DNA of 64,000 nt from Rehmannia glutinosa (Eukaryota > Streptophyta > Magnoliopsida > Lamiales > Orobanchaceae). Positions 24,093 through 35,348 of the stretch are shown here, piece after piece (positions within the stretch are counted from its first letter, which is position 1; every line of letters begins with the position of its first letter). A program made the position numbers and the translations under genes. The stretch spans positions 59,348,660 to 59,412,659 of the forward strand of contig CM071933.1 in assembly GCA_016081115.2 (NCBI GenBank), given 5' to 3'. Below the pieces are notes generated by a model, which was not told the origin of the DNA, did not search any database, and worked only from the letters and a program-made list of their open reading frames with translations.

Positions 24093-25350
24093 TACAAACC
24101 AAAACAATTTGTTTACACAAACTAAGAGAGCAATTTTAGAAATGATTTTCCGGTAAAAACATTTGACCGTTTGGAAGCAACCAAAATTTCCAAATATAAA
24201 AGCAACCAAGTAGGGGAGTAAATATATAGTACACAAGCTCCCCCTATCAACAAGCATATCAAGAATAATGTAAAAGCAATTTCTCCATAAGCTAAAAGCT
24301 TTAGCTTTTACAATTTGTTCAAGAGCTTATAAGCTCCCCCTGTCACAAAACATCATTAAACAATTATATAAGTCCATCAAGCAACAATTGGACTAAAAAA
24401 GAATCACAACTTATGGCTTTTATGAGCCATAGCTTATAGCTTTTATGACAAGCTTTTATTAGCTTCTTTGAGCTAATGAGCCAATATCCTGTTTCTCCCC
24501 CTTTGGAATCATCAAAAAGAATGTTAGGATGATAAAAACATCATACAAATATATCAAAGTGCGCAAACGAGACGGTTTATCAACCATTGAGCAATTTATG
24601 CTTAAAATTCAAAGAAAATGGGAGAAATGTAACATAAGAAATCCATAAGCTCATTAGTTAGCTAAAAACATGATTTCAAAAAGATTTTAAGACATTTTGA
24701 AGCAAGAGAATCATGTAGAAGTTGAAAATTTCATTGTAACAATTCATCGAACACATTATGGGCGTGAGAAATAAAAGAGATAGAATATAGCCCTTGTAAA
24801 TGTATCAAGCCAAAGAATTTTCATATCGTCATCAATCATCCTCATTTCAAAGCTCAATAAGATCATATGCAAAATATGCAACATTTGTCCATCAAATAAG
24901 AGGCTCAACAAAGAGATTCTCAAGGGTTCAACCCAATTGAGATAATATAAGCCAAAAAGGATCAAGGCATTACAAATGCCAAAAATTAGAGCATCCATCA
25001 AGTGATACAAGTCATGCCTTAAACAATATAAGTATGATATATCAAATGTCCCAACATATCCATCTAAGCATAATGATCAAAGCATTAAAGGAAGCACTTT
25101 TACCATCAAGTACTTCATACCAATTTTCAAACAATGCCATAAAAGTATTTTTACCATCAAATACTCCATCAATATCATGAACATCCACAAGTCATTATCA
25201 ACTTGCAATTTTAATCCTTTCAAGAAAACACGCAAATCTCATTAGTGCAAGAGAGTTTTACAAAAGTTCATAAAAATACAAAGCAACATGAATGAAAATG
25301 CTAGAAAGTAAAGGGGTGGGGACATCAATCCTCGTCCAAAGAGAAGCAAG
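24093..25350 (-). other. 3' interior of copia copy 1, noncoding
   Basis: AT-rich sequence between ORF2 and the polypurine tract. It contains many AGCTT/AAGCT boxes and inverted pairs (24290-24490), the region matched in the 3' half of the array units. No ORF is supported; the frame at 24756-25010 is LTR-interior noise. Confidence 0.6.
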
Positions 25351-26722
25351 TTAAGGAATAAGATCTTTGATGAATTTCTTCAATTTGCCAATTGACTTTT
25401 TCAAACTATAATTTTCCTTTTTCACAACCCGGAGCTCTTTTCTAAGAGAGGCCTCATCTCTAAATGTTTCTCTTTCCACTTTGGCCATTCTCTCTTTGAG
25501 ATTTAGATCTTCAACATCCAACTCGTCTTCATCTCCTTCCTCATTTTCTTCCTCCCTAATTTCTTGTTCATTTCCCACATTTTCTTCTTCATTTTCCTCT
25601 TCATTCCCCACATCATCTCTTTGTTCGACAAACTCACCTCTTCCAATATTTTCAACCTCATTGTCATTAAAGAAATCATCCCGAGGTTGTTGTTGATGTC
25701 GGGCACGTCCCCCTAGCGGCTTTGGTAGGAACCCGTGGTAAATGTCACGCATTCTTACCATTTGTAGAATGTTGGCATTATCAAAATCATTGTGACGAAT
25801 TTCGGTATTCATTTCATTTTCCGGTATCCAGATAAGTATAAGAGTCGGCAAATCAAATTACCCAAGGTATATTTTTCTTGGTAAGCTTTCTAGATTCCAA
25901 CAAGCAATACACAAAAATTGCCCCATAATTTACTCTTTCTCCTCGAACAATCTTATAGGTGAGAAAGAGTTCGAGATTACTCGGAAGTTTTATTTCCTTT
26001 CCACAAACACAATAGGAGCAAATGATAGAAATAATCCGATAATTTGGCGGCATTGCCGAGTATGTCACTTCGGGATATACTCCTAAAAAGGTTTTCACAT
26101 CATCTAGTGAAACACCGAAAATGTTATCATCCCAATAAGCGCAATCCACATTGACCACTCCATCATTTGGCACGTTAAAGTGATTACAAATATCGGCCAA
26201 TGTCCATGAAAAATGCCTACCATTAACAAATGTGTGAAGTTCCAACGGATTATCTACCGTAGCATCAAAAATCCACATATTTGCATAAAAGAGTTTTATG
26301 AGCTCGTCATCATAATGCAAACACGGATTATCCTAAAGTGAAACCCATCCTTGAATTTCAAAATAAGCTCTAATATCCGGAAATTCATCATGAAATGCTT
26401 GAAATCGAACCATACGAGTGCACGCAATTTTCTTATCATTCAATCCAATATTCTCATAATGTTCCTCCGCAAGTTTATTTAAAAAACGAAATCTATTAGC
26501 TCTAGAGGGAGGCTCGTAGAGGAGTGATAACTTACTAGAGTCCCAATGAATGCTCGATTTTGAAATCCCGGCTCTTAATTCGACAATCTCCTCTTCCGTA
26601 AGCCGATTTTGATAGTCTCCTTGTAGAATATCATCTTGTTGGGGATTGGAAGAAGATTCTCCCCTTTGCCTCCTTCTCCTCTTTTGAGGATTTCGTTCGG
26701 TAGAATTTCTTGGAGGTGCCAT
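25351..26722 (-). pseudogene. copia ORF2, plant transposon protein-like, broken
   Basis: Begins at ATG 26722 with a basic N terminus (NPQKRRRRQRG), then ELRAGISKSSIHWDS. A TAG interrupts after EIQGWVSL (about 26336). The frame then resumes with HYDDELIKLFYANMW, VNGRHFSWTLADICNHFNVP and FLGVYPEVTYSAMPPNYR. A shift after LESRKLTKK (about 25865) separates it from a C-terminal Glu-rich, coiled-coil-like tail (NEEENEEENVGNEQE; KNYSLKKSIGKLKKF). In the second copy (43178-44176) the latter half is continuous, so the shift is private to copy 1 or a sequence error. The 'FYANM... VNG...FSW..ICNHFNVP' pattern resembles the plant putative-transposon-protein / Athila ORF group seen downstream of pol in other elements. 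Its function is unknown. Confidence 0.6.
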
Positions 26723-27591
26723 ATATGTGAAGTTCTTGCAAAAAGAAGTGAATTATCAAGAAAGATTACAAAGATTGATGAAGAATTGAAGATTGTAGAA
26801 GAAAGGGGATGAAATTCGCTGTTATAAGGTTTTGAAGGATTTTGCTCGTCTGTTTTGAAATGAAGAACAGAACGATTTTAAGTAGTAAAAATAGCATGGG
26901 CGACCGGTCGAGGTAGGGTGCGACCGGTCGACGTCTTGACGGCCGCCGCCTGACTGACCCCAAAGGCAATTTTCTTTCCCCCTGAATTTTCCAAAATTCA
27001 ATTTTTCAACCCAAAAGTTTTAAAACTTTGCAAAAAGATAATTTTGGACTATATCCAATAAATATGGGTTTCGGGAAAACATATATTCGAGAAAAACGAG
27101 ACTTAACAAGTAGTTCCCTTTTAAGAGAATATTTGCAAAGTCATTAAGGGGCACTTAAGGGGTTAAATTGAAATATCTTGAAAGATATGTGCATAAGCAT
27201 AATATTGAGTTCTAAGTAAAATACGAGTGAACATACCTCGATAGTTTAAGAAACTTGATGACGAAATAGCCAATGAAAATGAGATATAAGTATCCTACAC
27301 AAATCTTAAACAAAATTTGCACAAAGACACAAGTGTAGGCAAGTGATAGGAGATATCAAAAACTTATGCTACACATATACAAAAGAGATAATAAACCACA
27401 TAGGTCTAATTAAATGCACAAGAGTTTTAGAAATATCATGCAAGGTCTTCTTTTAAAAATTTTGAAACTCACAAATATATAAAAGACCTAAATTAAAAAT
27501 AAATACTTGAAAACTCATTTTGCAATTAAGACACAATTAAAAACATGCATAGAGTTAAAATAAAATGCATATATAAATGGGAAGATACGGT
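26723..27591 (-). other. spacer between gag and ORF2, no pol
   Basis: This is where integrase, RT and RNase H should lie. It is AT-rich noncoding sequence with a cluster of CGACCGGTCG boxes at 26897-26945. No motif of pol is present. Confidence 0.75.
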
Positions 27592-29035
27592 TTACCAATT
27601 ACGCCGTTTCCATGGGTTGTGTCTTTCCCATTGTTGATGATATCTTCCCCTTGAGAAGTCACTTTGTTGATGATGATTTCTTTGATTACTCCATTTCCAA
27701 GGTTTGTTGCCTTCCCATTGTTGATAGTCTCTTCTTCTTTGAAAATCATCTTGTTGATGATGTCTTTGCCATTTTCAAGGATTGTGTTCTTCCCATTTTT
27801 GATTATATCCTCTTCTTGGAAATTGGCTTTGTCGAAAATAGTTTCTCCTTCTTTGATCAAATGAAATGGTCATTTGATGCCTTCTTGGCGGTATGAATTT
27901 TCTTCGATCATTATTTCGCCGGGTACCTAATATGACATTATTTTGTGGTACCCTCAAGTGTTTGGGTCCTTTAGGATTAGCTTTGAGACTTTTAGGTCTC
28001 CAATAATGATTAGAGCTATTTCTAGCCCGACAAGTATTAGCCGTATGACCCTTTTTACCGCAATAGGAGCATGTAATAGTTCTAGGAGCATAATGACCAA
28101 CGTACTTAGAGACTTGATTCTTTTTCATGTGATTGACACCCTTAGGCTTATGATCAAGTTCTAGTTTCGAATTATCACAACAATCAACAATTTCATCGGT
28201 ACTCAAGTCGGATTTAGATAAATCCTTTTTCATGCAATTAATATCCTCAACGAGAGTACTATTTTCTTTTTCAAGGTTTCTAATCTTGTCAAGTGTGGTG
28301 GTGTGAGCACATGATAGTGATTCATAGGAGGTAAATAAACTATCCTTATCATTTTTCAAAACATTGAATTCCTTTTTCAATTTTTTTTATTTAACAAGTA
28401 AGCTTTGGAATTCATTTTGAAGTTCATCATAATCATTTTGTAAATCATTATAATCATTTTGAATAACAATATCATAGGAAGTAGAGGGTTTAAGACATAC
28501 CTCATTTTCTTCTTCGATGCCCATAAAACAATATTCAACTTCTTCATAGTTGGAAGTTGTAAGAGGCTTGTTCCTTAGATTTGAGCTTGTATGACCTTGA
28601 GAAGTAGATGCTTTTGTTTGACTCCTTTCATTTGCAAATACTCCATAGATGGCTTATAATTTTTGCCATACTTTATGTGCCGATTGAATTCCTACAATAT
28701 GTTCATATTCCAAATTAGTAAGTGAACAATACAAAATATTTAGAGCCTTAACGTTTAAGGAGATGATTTTCTTTTCTTCATCATTGAGCTCTTTGAATCC
28801 TTTGGAGGTGTGTGGTGTGTCTATCATAGGAATGGATTCTCCATTTATGATGATGTTCCATAAATCGAACCCGCAACCTTGTAGATAACATTCCATTCTT
28901 TCTTTCCAAAATATAAAATTTTTGGAATCAAATAGTGGTGGCTTGGAGGTGGAGGTGCCGGATAGATGAGCTTCGTTTGTAGCCGACGATCGTTTCTCCT
29001 CACTCGCGATGTGAAACGAGCTTGCCAAATAGTTT
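27592..29035 (-). pseudogene. Ty1/copia gag with zinc knuckle and Trp-rich tail
   Basis: Starts immediately inside the primer site. The N-terminal copia gag domain shows PPLFDSKNFIFWKERMECYLQ, then ALNILYCSLTNLEYEHIVG and SAHKVWQKL. In-frame stops follow at about 28652 and 28387. A coiled-coil part (KIRNLEKENSTLVEDIN) leads to a CCHC knuckle (CSYCGKKGHTANTC). The tail has roughly three imperfect repeats of about 28 residues built on QQWEGNKPWKW / WEEHNPWKW. A Trp codon there is TGA in this copy but TGG in copy 2. No upstream ATG lies between the primer site and the gag domain, so the true start is unclear. The role would be capsid/RNA packaging, but this copy is broken. Confidence 0.85.
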
Positions 29036-29048
29036 GGCTCTGATACCA
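29036..29048 (-). other. primer-binding site, Met-tRNA (copia copy 1)
   Basis: Minus strand TGGTATCAGAGCC, the standard initiator-Met tRNA site of plant copia elements, two bases from the LTR edge at 29051. Confidence 0.92.
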
Positions 29049-29050
29049 CT

Positions 29051-30549
29051 TGTAAGTCCAAGCGGCTACGATAATCTAGAGGGGGTGAATAGATTATCTC
29101 CATCTTTTCGATTTCGCCCTCTTTTTGTAACCGAATGCTCAAAGACAATAATAAAGGTGCAGAAGGTAAACAACACACGTCGATTTATAGAGGTTCAACC
29201 CACCTAGGGCTTAATCCTCTACCACCCCAGTATATCCGGGATGGATTTCAAAAAGAAAAAGAATTTTATTAATTACCAAAATTAATACAAACTCAACTTA
29301 CAACACCTTGAAGAGCACCACACTCTTCTTCAACAACACCTTTGGAGATTACCACAATCTCCCTTTGAAGATCACCACAATCTTCCTTCAACGGCACCTT
29401 GTGAAGATTACCACAATCTTCAACCTTGAAGAATACCAAATTCTTCAACACCTCAATAAGAAGATCACCACAATCTTCTTGCACCTGTCACCTAGATCAT
29501 CCAAGTGTGCTCTTACCACAAGAACACTCACAAGGATATCTTGTGTTGAATGATAACCAAATATCAAGATTACAACTCAATAATGAATATTACAATTTGA
29601 GTGCAAATTGTAATCAAGAATAGCCTAGACCTCAAGGATGTGAAAGTGATAAGCTAGGCAAATTTACAACAAGAATAATAACAATGAAAGACCAAGTATT
29701 TGCTTGTAGTGTATCTTGTTGTGTTGTATCTCAATTGTTGTGTTGGTTGCTCCAAAACTTCCTCTATTTATAGGAGATGATTGATCAAGCATAGGCTCCT
29801 CTTGGGGATTGAAAATCTACTGAAAAATACAATTAAAATCAAGAATATAGCTGTTAGAAATCAATCCCACAATTTAAGGAAATGTGTCTGCTGTCAAACG
29901 GTCATATTTTTGCTGCCAAAGCACAGGGCGACCGGTCGCACAGAAGTAAGAGATTTGAAGAACACTTTGAAAAATTCAACAGGGCGACCGGTCGACATAG
30001 GCTTCGACCGGTCGACCTCTGTCTCAACCGGTCACCCTAACGCACAAATGCAAAGTCTAAAGTTCTGGAAGGGAGCAAGCTTCAGTAAATCGGCCGACAG
30101 GGGTGTCGGCCGACGGCACTCTGCCGACGACCCCCGACACTGGCGGCCGTCGACTGTCCTATTTCACCTCGGTTCATTTTCTTTCAAACGTACTCTTGGT
30201 GCACGGGTTGCCTTATAGGGCGACCGGTCGACCACGAGACAAAAATGTTGTCAAATTTTTGTCGAAAATAAAACTCAAGAAATACTCCAAAAATATAGTA
30301 AAAATATTTTAAACCAATCGGAAGTATTTAGACAACATTTAGGAACCTAGTTTTAGAAGTGAAAACCCATTGATATAAAATCATTAAACATGTTGTCCAA
30401 TATTTTATCTAAAGTAAAGCTTGAAGAAATACTCCGGAAAATATTAAAACCATTTTAAATCATTTTGGGAGTAATTGGACAACAGTTAAAAACATTATTT
30501 TGGTTAAAATAAAATCATCAAAATTAAGAAAAAAAACATGTATCAAATA
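29051..30549 (-). repeat. 5' LTR of copia copy 1
   Basis: TGTAAGTCC... to ...TATCAAATA. Same length and order as the 3' LTR. The TATA box lies inverted at about 29761-29773. GACCGGTCG boxes at 29930-30235 are partly degraded (30085-30150) relative to the copy-2 LTR at 47945-48020. Confidence 0.92.
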
Positions 30550-30830
30550 GACAGGGGGAGCTTATAAGCTCTTGATACTTAAGATCAATATGTAAAAGCT
30601 AAGCTTTTAGCTTGTGGTTGATTGCTTTTATATTACTCTTGTTGTGCATATTGATAGGGGGAGCTTTTGCTATATGTGGTAGAATTTCTTTACTCCCATC
30701 CATGTGATTATATTGCGTGGAATGTTGTCGCTCACAACGGATAGTTCTCTTGAACCGATAAAATTGTTTTGTTTTCAAAATCGACCTCGTTATAATTGTT
30801 TTGGTTTGTAATCATAAAAAAGGGGGAGAT
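30550..30830 (+). repeat. remainder of array unit 7
   Basis: Starts with the second GACAG of the copia target duplication, continues with the AGCTT-rich 3' interior and ends with a polypurine tract AAAAAAGGGGGAGAT. Confidence 0.85.
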
Positions 30831-31876
30831 TGTTTGATAAATGGTTTTATCATGATTTTGATGATTTTGTTTCTTCAAGTCTGACAAAATTGGACAACAC
30901 ATTTAATGATATTGCTTCAATGGGTTTTTACATCAAAACTATGCTTCTAAATGTTGTCCTAATACTTCCGATCGATCTAAACTGTTTTTACTATTTTTTG
31001 GAGTATTTCTTGAAGTTTATTTTTGAAATAAAATTAGACAACACTTTTGTTTTGAGGTCAACCGGTTGCCCTATAGGGCAACCCGTACCTGAAAGTTGTG
31101 CAAAACAGAAAACTTCATGTTTGCAGAAAATGGTGAGGGTGACCGGTCACCCTATAGGGCGACCGGTGGCGTCGACCGGTCGACCTATAAGGCGACCGGT
31201 ACCTGAAGGTTGGTTCAAATTAGCAAACTTCTCTGTTTTGGTTTTTTTAAGAGGGCAACCGGTTGGACCCTAGGGTGACCGGTCGCCCTGTGTAAAAATG
31301 TGTTCTTATTTTCAAACGTCTATTTGTGGGCGACCGGTTACCCTATGTTTTGACAACAAAATTCTAACCGTTGTGCAGCAGACAGCTTTTCCCTAAATTG
31401 TGGGATTGATTTCTAACAGCTATAATCTTGATTTTAATTGCAATTGTTTTGTAGATATCAGATTCCATGAGGAGCCTATCAAGTATCAAATCATCTCCTA
31501 TAAATAGAGGAAGATTTGAAGCACAACAACAAGAGAGAACAATACAACACAACATGAAATACTCAAGCAAACACTTGGTCTTATATTGTCATTATTCTTG
31601 TTGTAATTTGCCTAGCTTATCACTTTCACATTCTTGAGGTCTAGGCTATTCTTGATTACACTTGCACTCAATTGTATTATTCATTATCGAGTTGTAATCT
31701 TGAATTTTTGGGTTATCATTCAACACAAGATATCCTGGTGAGTGTTCTTGTGGTAAGAACACACTTGGGTGATCTAGGTGTTAGGTGTAAGAAGAATGTG
31801 GTAATCTTCTTGTTGAGGTGTTGAAGAATTTGGTATTCTTCAATATTGAAGATTGTGGTAATCTTCACAAGGTGTC
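30831..31876 (+). repeat. last LTR unit of the array, R/U5 present, cut by gypsy C
   Basis: Starts TGTTTGATAAATGG but lacks about 100 bases ('ctataccaaaacaatgg...gagtattt') present in other units. Unlike the other units it continues past 'cttgttgta' into true LTR sequence ('atttgcctagcttatcactttc') toward the LTR 3' end. That is cut at 31877 by the LTR of gypsy element C. It shows what an undeleted LTR of the array looked like. Confidence 0.85.
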
Positions 31877-33356
31877 TGTTCGCCTTTATTTTTTAGCTCA
31901 CCGCAAGTGTACGGTGTACGTTATAGAAAAGGGTAGCAAGGTCGTATCCACGGAGACTAATAAATTTATGTACTAAGTATTGAACTAAGATAGCTTTATT
32001 TTTATTTAGACGATCGTAATTTAATGATTGTTGTTGTGAGATCAAGACAAGTTAGACTACTAAAACACAAAATTAAGATAACACAATTGATAGAAGTATC
32101 ACGAAGATGAAATGGATTTCCGAGTTAAGGTTTCGATTAATATCCCTCTTGTTGTCCAATTTAATCCAAGCCAAGTTATTATCAATATTCCTATAAGACG
32201 ATCACAAAGATATTTTATCCTCCCTCTCGAGATGCATATAAAATGTAGATTGAAATACTTATGCTAGCATCTCTACTCAACATGAAGTACTCAACTCCCA
32301 AAAGTGCAAAAGATCAATTGTCCTCACAAATATTTACAAACCTCTCGATTCATGCAAATATTTTTGTCGAGTACTCAAGATCTAATATTGAAACTCATCT
32401 CTCGAATTATGAATCAATATATCGAACAAGTTAAATCATTGATCAAGTGATAAAACAAGAATAAGCTCAATGTACTCCAATAGGCTTCAAGATAATAACT
32501 TCAACTAAGATTAAAATATCCAACAAGAGTTCATTAATCTACTTCCAAAATCCGGAAATCTAAAGAGTTTAGCTACACATGATTTCTAAACAACTCATAG
32601 ACAAATTGTTCATAGCCATGACAACTAAAAATGAAAGATGAAAACTACAAGAGAAGCAAGAAAAACTTAGGAAAGTTGACAATCTCTCGATGTATCTCCG
32701 TTCCTTGAGCTCCGATGCAACCCGATTGTCTCCTTGATGTCTTCTTCCAAGAATAAACCTTTGTCTTGTATTGTAGATCCCAAAATGTCAGAATATCCCC
32801 TGGTGTGCGCCCCAAAAAGTGCTTATATACCTCCTCAAAAGCCTAGGTCATTTGCTGTCAAAATATTGTAGTACAGCAGGGACGCACGGGCCGTGCGTGT
32901 ACGCACGGGTTACCCGTGCGTCATGCCGTAGGCAATTCCTCTTTTCACCAACCAGCGCACGGGTCGTGCGTGGGACGCACGGGTTACCCGTGCGCATTGC
33001 CGTAAGGAGATTTTCAATCCTTCAGTGGCGCACGGGTGGTGCATGTACGCATGGGCTACCCGTGTGCATTGTCGTACCTTTAGTTCTTCTTTGCCAGGGA
33101 CGCACGGGTGGTGCTCAGGCGCGCGCCCTACCCGTGCATCTTCTATTCTTCACCATTTGTGGTATTGTTTCCTCCACAATGCTCGTATTTGTCTCCAAAT
33201 TACTTCAAATATCATTAAATCCCTACAAAACGAGCAAAGCATAATATCTTTTCCACAAAGAGCGAATATGAACCATTTCACATGAGTTTATGCACGTTAA
33301 ATCGCCATTTTAGCCATAAATACGCCCCAAAATACATGCAAAACTCAAACCTATCA
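31877..33356 (-). repeat. 3' LTR of gypsy element C, copy 1
   Basis: TGTTCGCC... to ...CCTATCA, 1,480 bases, followed by AAATCCCCCAAACTT, which on the minus strand is the polypurine tract AAGTTTGGGGGATTT. That polarity makes it the 3' LTR of a minus-strand element. Contains strong palindromes ACGCACGGGT..ACCCGTGCGT at 32880-33145. Confidence 0.9.
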
Positions 33357-33569
33357 AAATCCCCCAAACTTAAACTGTTGACCGTCCCGATCAACAATTT
33401 TTAGAACAAGGTAAAACACAACAGGGAGATAAGAATGATAGCGCACACAAAGAGACCAAAAAGGAAATTCATATTGTTCATCATGAATGTCAAGCAACAA
33501 ACCAATCAAGCCTCAAATATCTACTCCAAGAGCATGCATCAAACAAAACCTGGTGAAATGCTTCGAATT
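33357..33569 (-). other. element C 3' interior with polypurine tract, copy 1
   Basis: The polypurine tract is at 33357-33371. The rest is noncoding and ends at the target site ACAAC (33570-33574) of the nested LOG-carrying element. The continuation of this interior is at 55173. Confidence 0.8.
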
Positions 33570-33574
33570 ACAAC

Positions 33575-35170
33575 TGATAAACGTTAAAAAATATACAATT
33601 ACTTTCGGTTTGTAATAATGTTTTACCTTATTAATATTAGTAATAATATAAATTTATAGTATTATTATGTATTATAAATAAAATAGGAAATCAATACAAA
33701 ATTGTAGTAGGAAGCAATTTTTATGCAGGTTCGGATCAATGCGCATAACTTTCAATTCCGGCATGATTTAGGGATGATTCTTGAAGATATGGATTCACAA
33801 TCCATTCTTTAACAAATATTCAGAGATATTAAAGCCTAAATCAAAGTTTGGAATGATATTTTCTTGGATCAAAAGTTCATCAACATTTCATGTTTCAAGA
33901 GACTCATTTGCTGTCAAGACTAAACCAAGGTCAGTATTTTGGGCATAACTCGAATACCACATGTTCAATGGTGCTGAAATTTTAACTGTGTCTTCCCAAC
34001 TCATTTGGCTACAACTTTCATTAAGACACCCAAGTCAAATTATGTCGGCAAGGAGTTTTAAAAAATGCAACAAGATGCTGCAGCATGATCCCGCAGGCCA
34101 ACCACTCCACAATTATTACTTCATATCTTGGCCAATAATGCTTGGATTTCATTCAAATCAGTGGGAGAATGAAGCTAAGACATGTGGGAATTATTATTTC
34201 AAAGAGAATCAAGATGAATCAGCAAGAATCCTTTCCAAAAAGACCAGACAAATGAAATAATGGAGTTGGTTTCAAATTTTCAGCATTTTGTCAATTATCT
34301 TGAAAATAAAAATAAAATAATTCCAATAAGAATTATTGTGTTGCCTATAAATAGAGGTCATTTACACTTGCTAAACACACAAGTTTGTATAGAAAGTTAG
34401 AGTTTCAAAGAAAGTTTCATTCTTGTTTTCCTATATTATAGTAGATTTTCTAGTATTTCATAAAAATGCATTCCTTAGTTTTCATACAATATCTTGTTTT
34501 CTCTACTTTCTTTATGTCTTTCTAAGTTTATTTTGTTGAGGAATAGAGTGAAACTCTTGATGGAGGAAAAGGAATGATTATAGCTTTACATTAAATTTTA
34601 TTGTTTTGATCATCAATTTATTTTTTAGATTATACCCTTCTTGTTTTATGGTATTCTCGATTTATGCATTCTATTGGCACAATAAATACTTGGTTCCATT
34701 TAGTTAAATGTCTGGTTTTACTTCAACCGACTACTAACGTGGATACCTTGATTTATTGTAGACAAGAGAATGCATGAATACTTGAGTCCATAAGCAAGTA
34801 TTGGCGTTATAAGATGAATTATAATTGGTAATAAAACATGTTCACCTTATTACATGATTTATATTTAGAATATATTTCTATTGGAACCTTCGTTGTGTAT
34901 GGATTCCAATAGTAGTAATTGAAGAGGTAAGAAAATATAATCATTCCTTTATCCAAAATCAAGAGTGGATCTCTATCCTCAACAATTTTATTAATCAAGT
35001 TTATCGTAAAAATTATATTTCTTACTAGTTTAAAAATATCTATTTATTTATCAAAGAAAAATATTCCCTATAAACTTACATAATCTTCCCCGTGGATCGA
35101 CCTCGGACTCACGAGAATATTATTACTTGAGACAACCCGCACTTGGGTTTGCATCCTTAAAGTTGTAGCA
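33575..35170 (+). repeat. 5' LTR of the LOG-carrying gypsy element
   Basis: TGATAAACG... to ...GTTGTAGCA, 1,596 bases. It has a TATAAATA box at 34346-34353 with probable transcript start near 'aaacacacaagtttg', and a CA end six bases before the primer site. A near-identical solo copy lies at about 53570-55167. Confidence 0.92.
34346..34353 (+). promoter_or_regulatory. LTR TATA box of the LOG-carrying element
   Basis: TATAAATA in 'ttgcctataaatagaggtca'. It would drive the genomic RNA and hence, directly or through a subgenomic or spliced RNA, the downstream accessory ORFs. Confidence 0.6.
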
Positions 35171-35176
35171 AGTTTT

Positions 35177-35195
35177 TGGCGCCGTTGTCTTGGGA
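35177..35195 (+). other. primer-binding site, tRNA-Asp type, part degraded
   Basis: TGGCGCCGTTG matches the complement of plant tRNA-Asp, followed by TCTTGGGA in place of CCGGGGA. It sits six bases inside the LTR, as in element A. Confidence 0.8.
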
Positions 35196-35348
35196 AGGCA
35201 AGGTAAGTTTCCAGGTTTGTATATATATCATAAATATTGTGTGTTTGTATGCTTACATGGTGTCGTAGTCCAAATTCCCCGTCGTTTAGTTAGATATAAT
35301 TTAGAAAATTTGATAGAAAATTTTGATTCACCTCCACACACACCAATT

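Larger units (their letters stand above)
22571..30549 (-). mobile_element. complete nonautonomous Ty1/copia element, copy 1
   Basis: 7,979 bases on the minus strand, bounded by two LTRs (22571-24072 and 29051-30549) and a perfect 5-base target duplication GACAG (22566-22570 and 30550-30554), all visible directly. Order 5' to 3': LTR, Met-tRNA primer site, gag, noncoding spacer, ORF2, polypurine tract, LTR. There is no integrase, RT or RNase H anywhere inside, so it must depend on enzymes from a relative. The target is unit 7 of an array derived from its own family. The outer base pair of the 5' LTR is changed (CAAATA instead of CAAACA), which would weaken re-integration. Confidence 0.93.
24721..35170. 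repeat. duplicated segment, copy 1 (recurs at 42571-55167)
   Basis: From 24721 the order copia interior, gag, 5' LTR, array remnant, gypsy C LTR and gypsy LTR recurs from 42571 at an offset of 17,850 that drifts by small indels. It jumps to about 20,000 after the second copy gains an extra array unit. The copies are near-identical to the eye over kilobases. The duplicated unit would be 24721-42570, because the LOG element runs directly into the second copy. Confidence 0.9.

Noticed and set aside
25481..25696. Ser-rich plus-strand ORF (also 43335)
   Set aside because: Antisense of the Glu-rich tail of copia ORF2.
27555..27860. 101-codon ORF IKEGETIFDKANFQEEDIIKNGK (also 45418)
   Set aside because: Overlaps the Trp-rich gag tail in another frame; the repeat pattern is a shadow of the gag repeats.
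32819..33244. ORFs across the gypsy C LTR palindromes (also 52761-53279)
   Set aside because: Located inside an LTR, not conserved in frame between the two copies, and made of palindrome translation (ARVTRAS, HGLPVR).
33961..34260. 99-codon ORF in the LTR of the LOG element (also 53955)
   Set aside because: It lies upstream of the TATA box in LTR sequence, with no recognisable domain and no sign of coding constraint.
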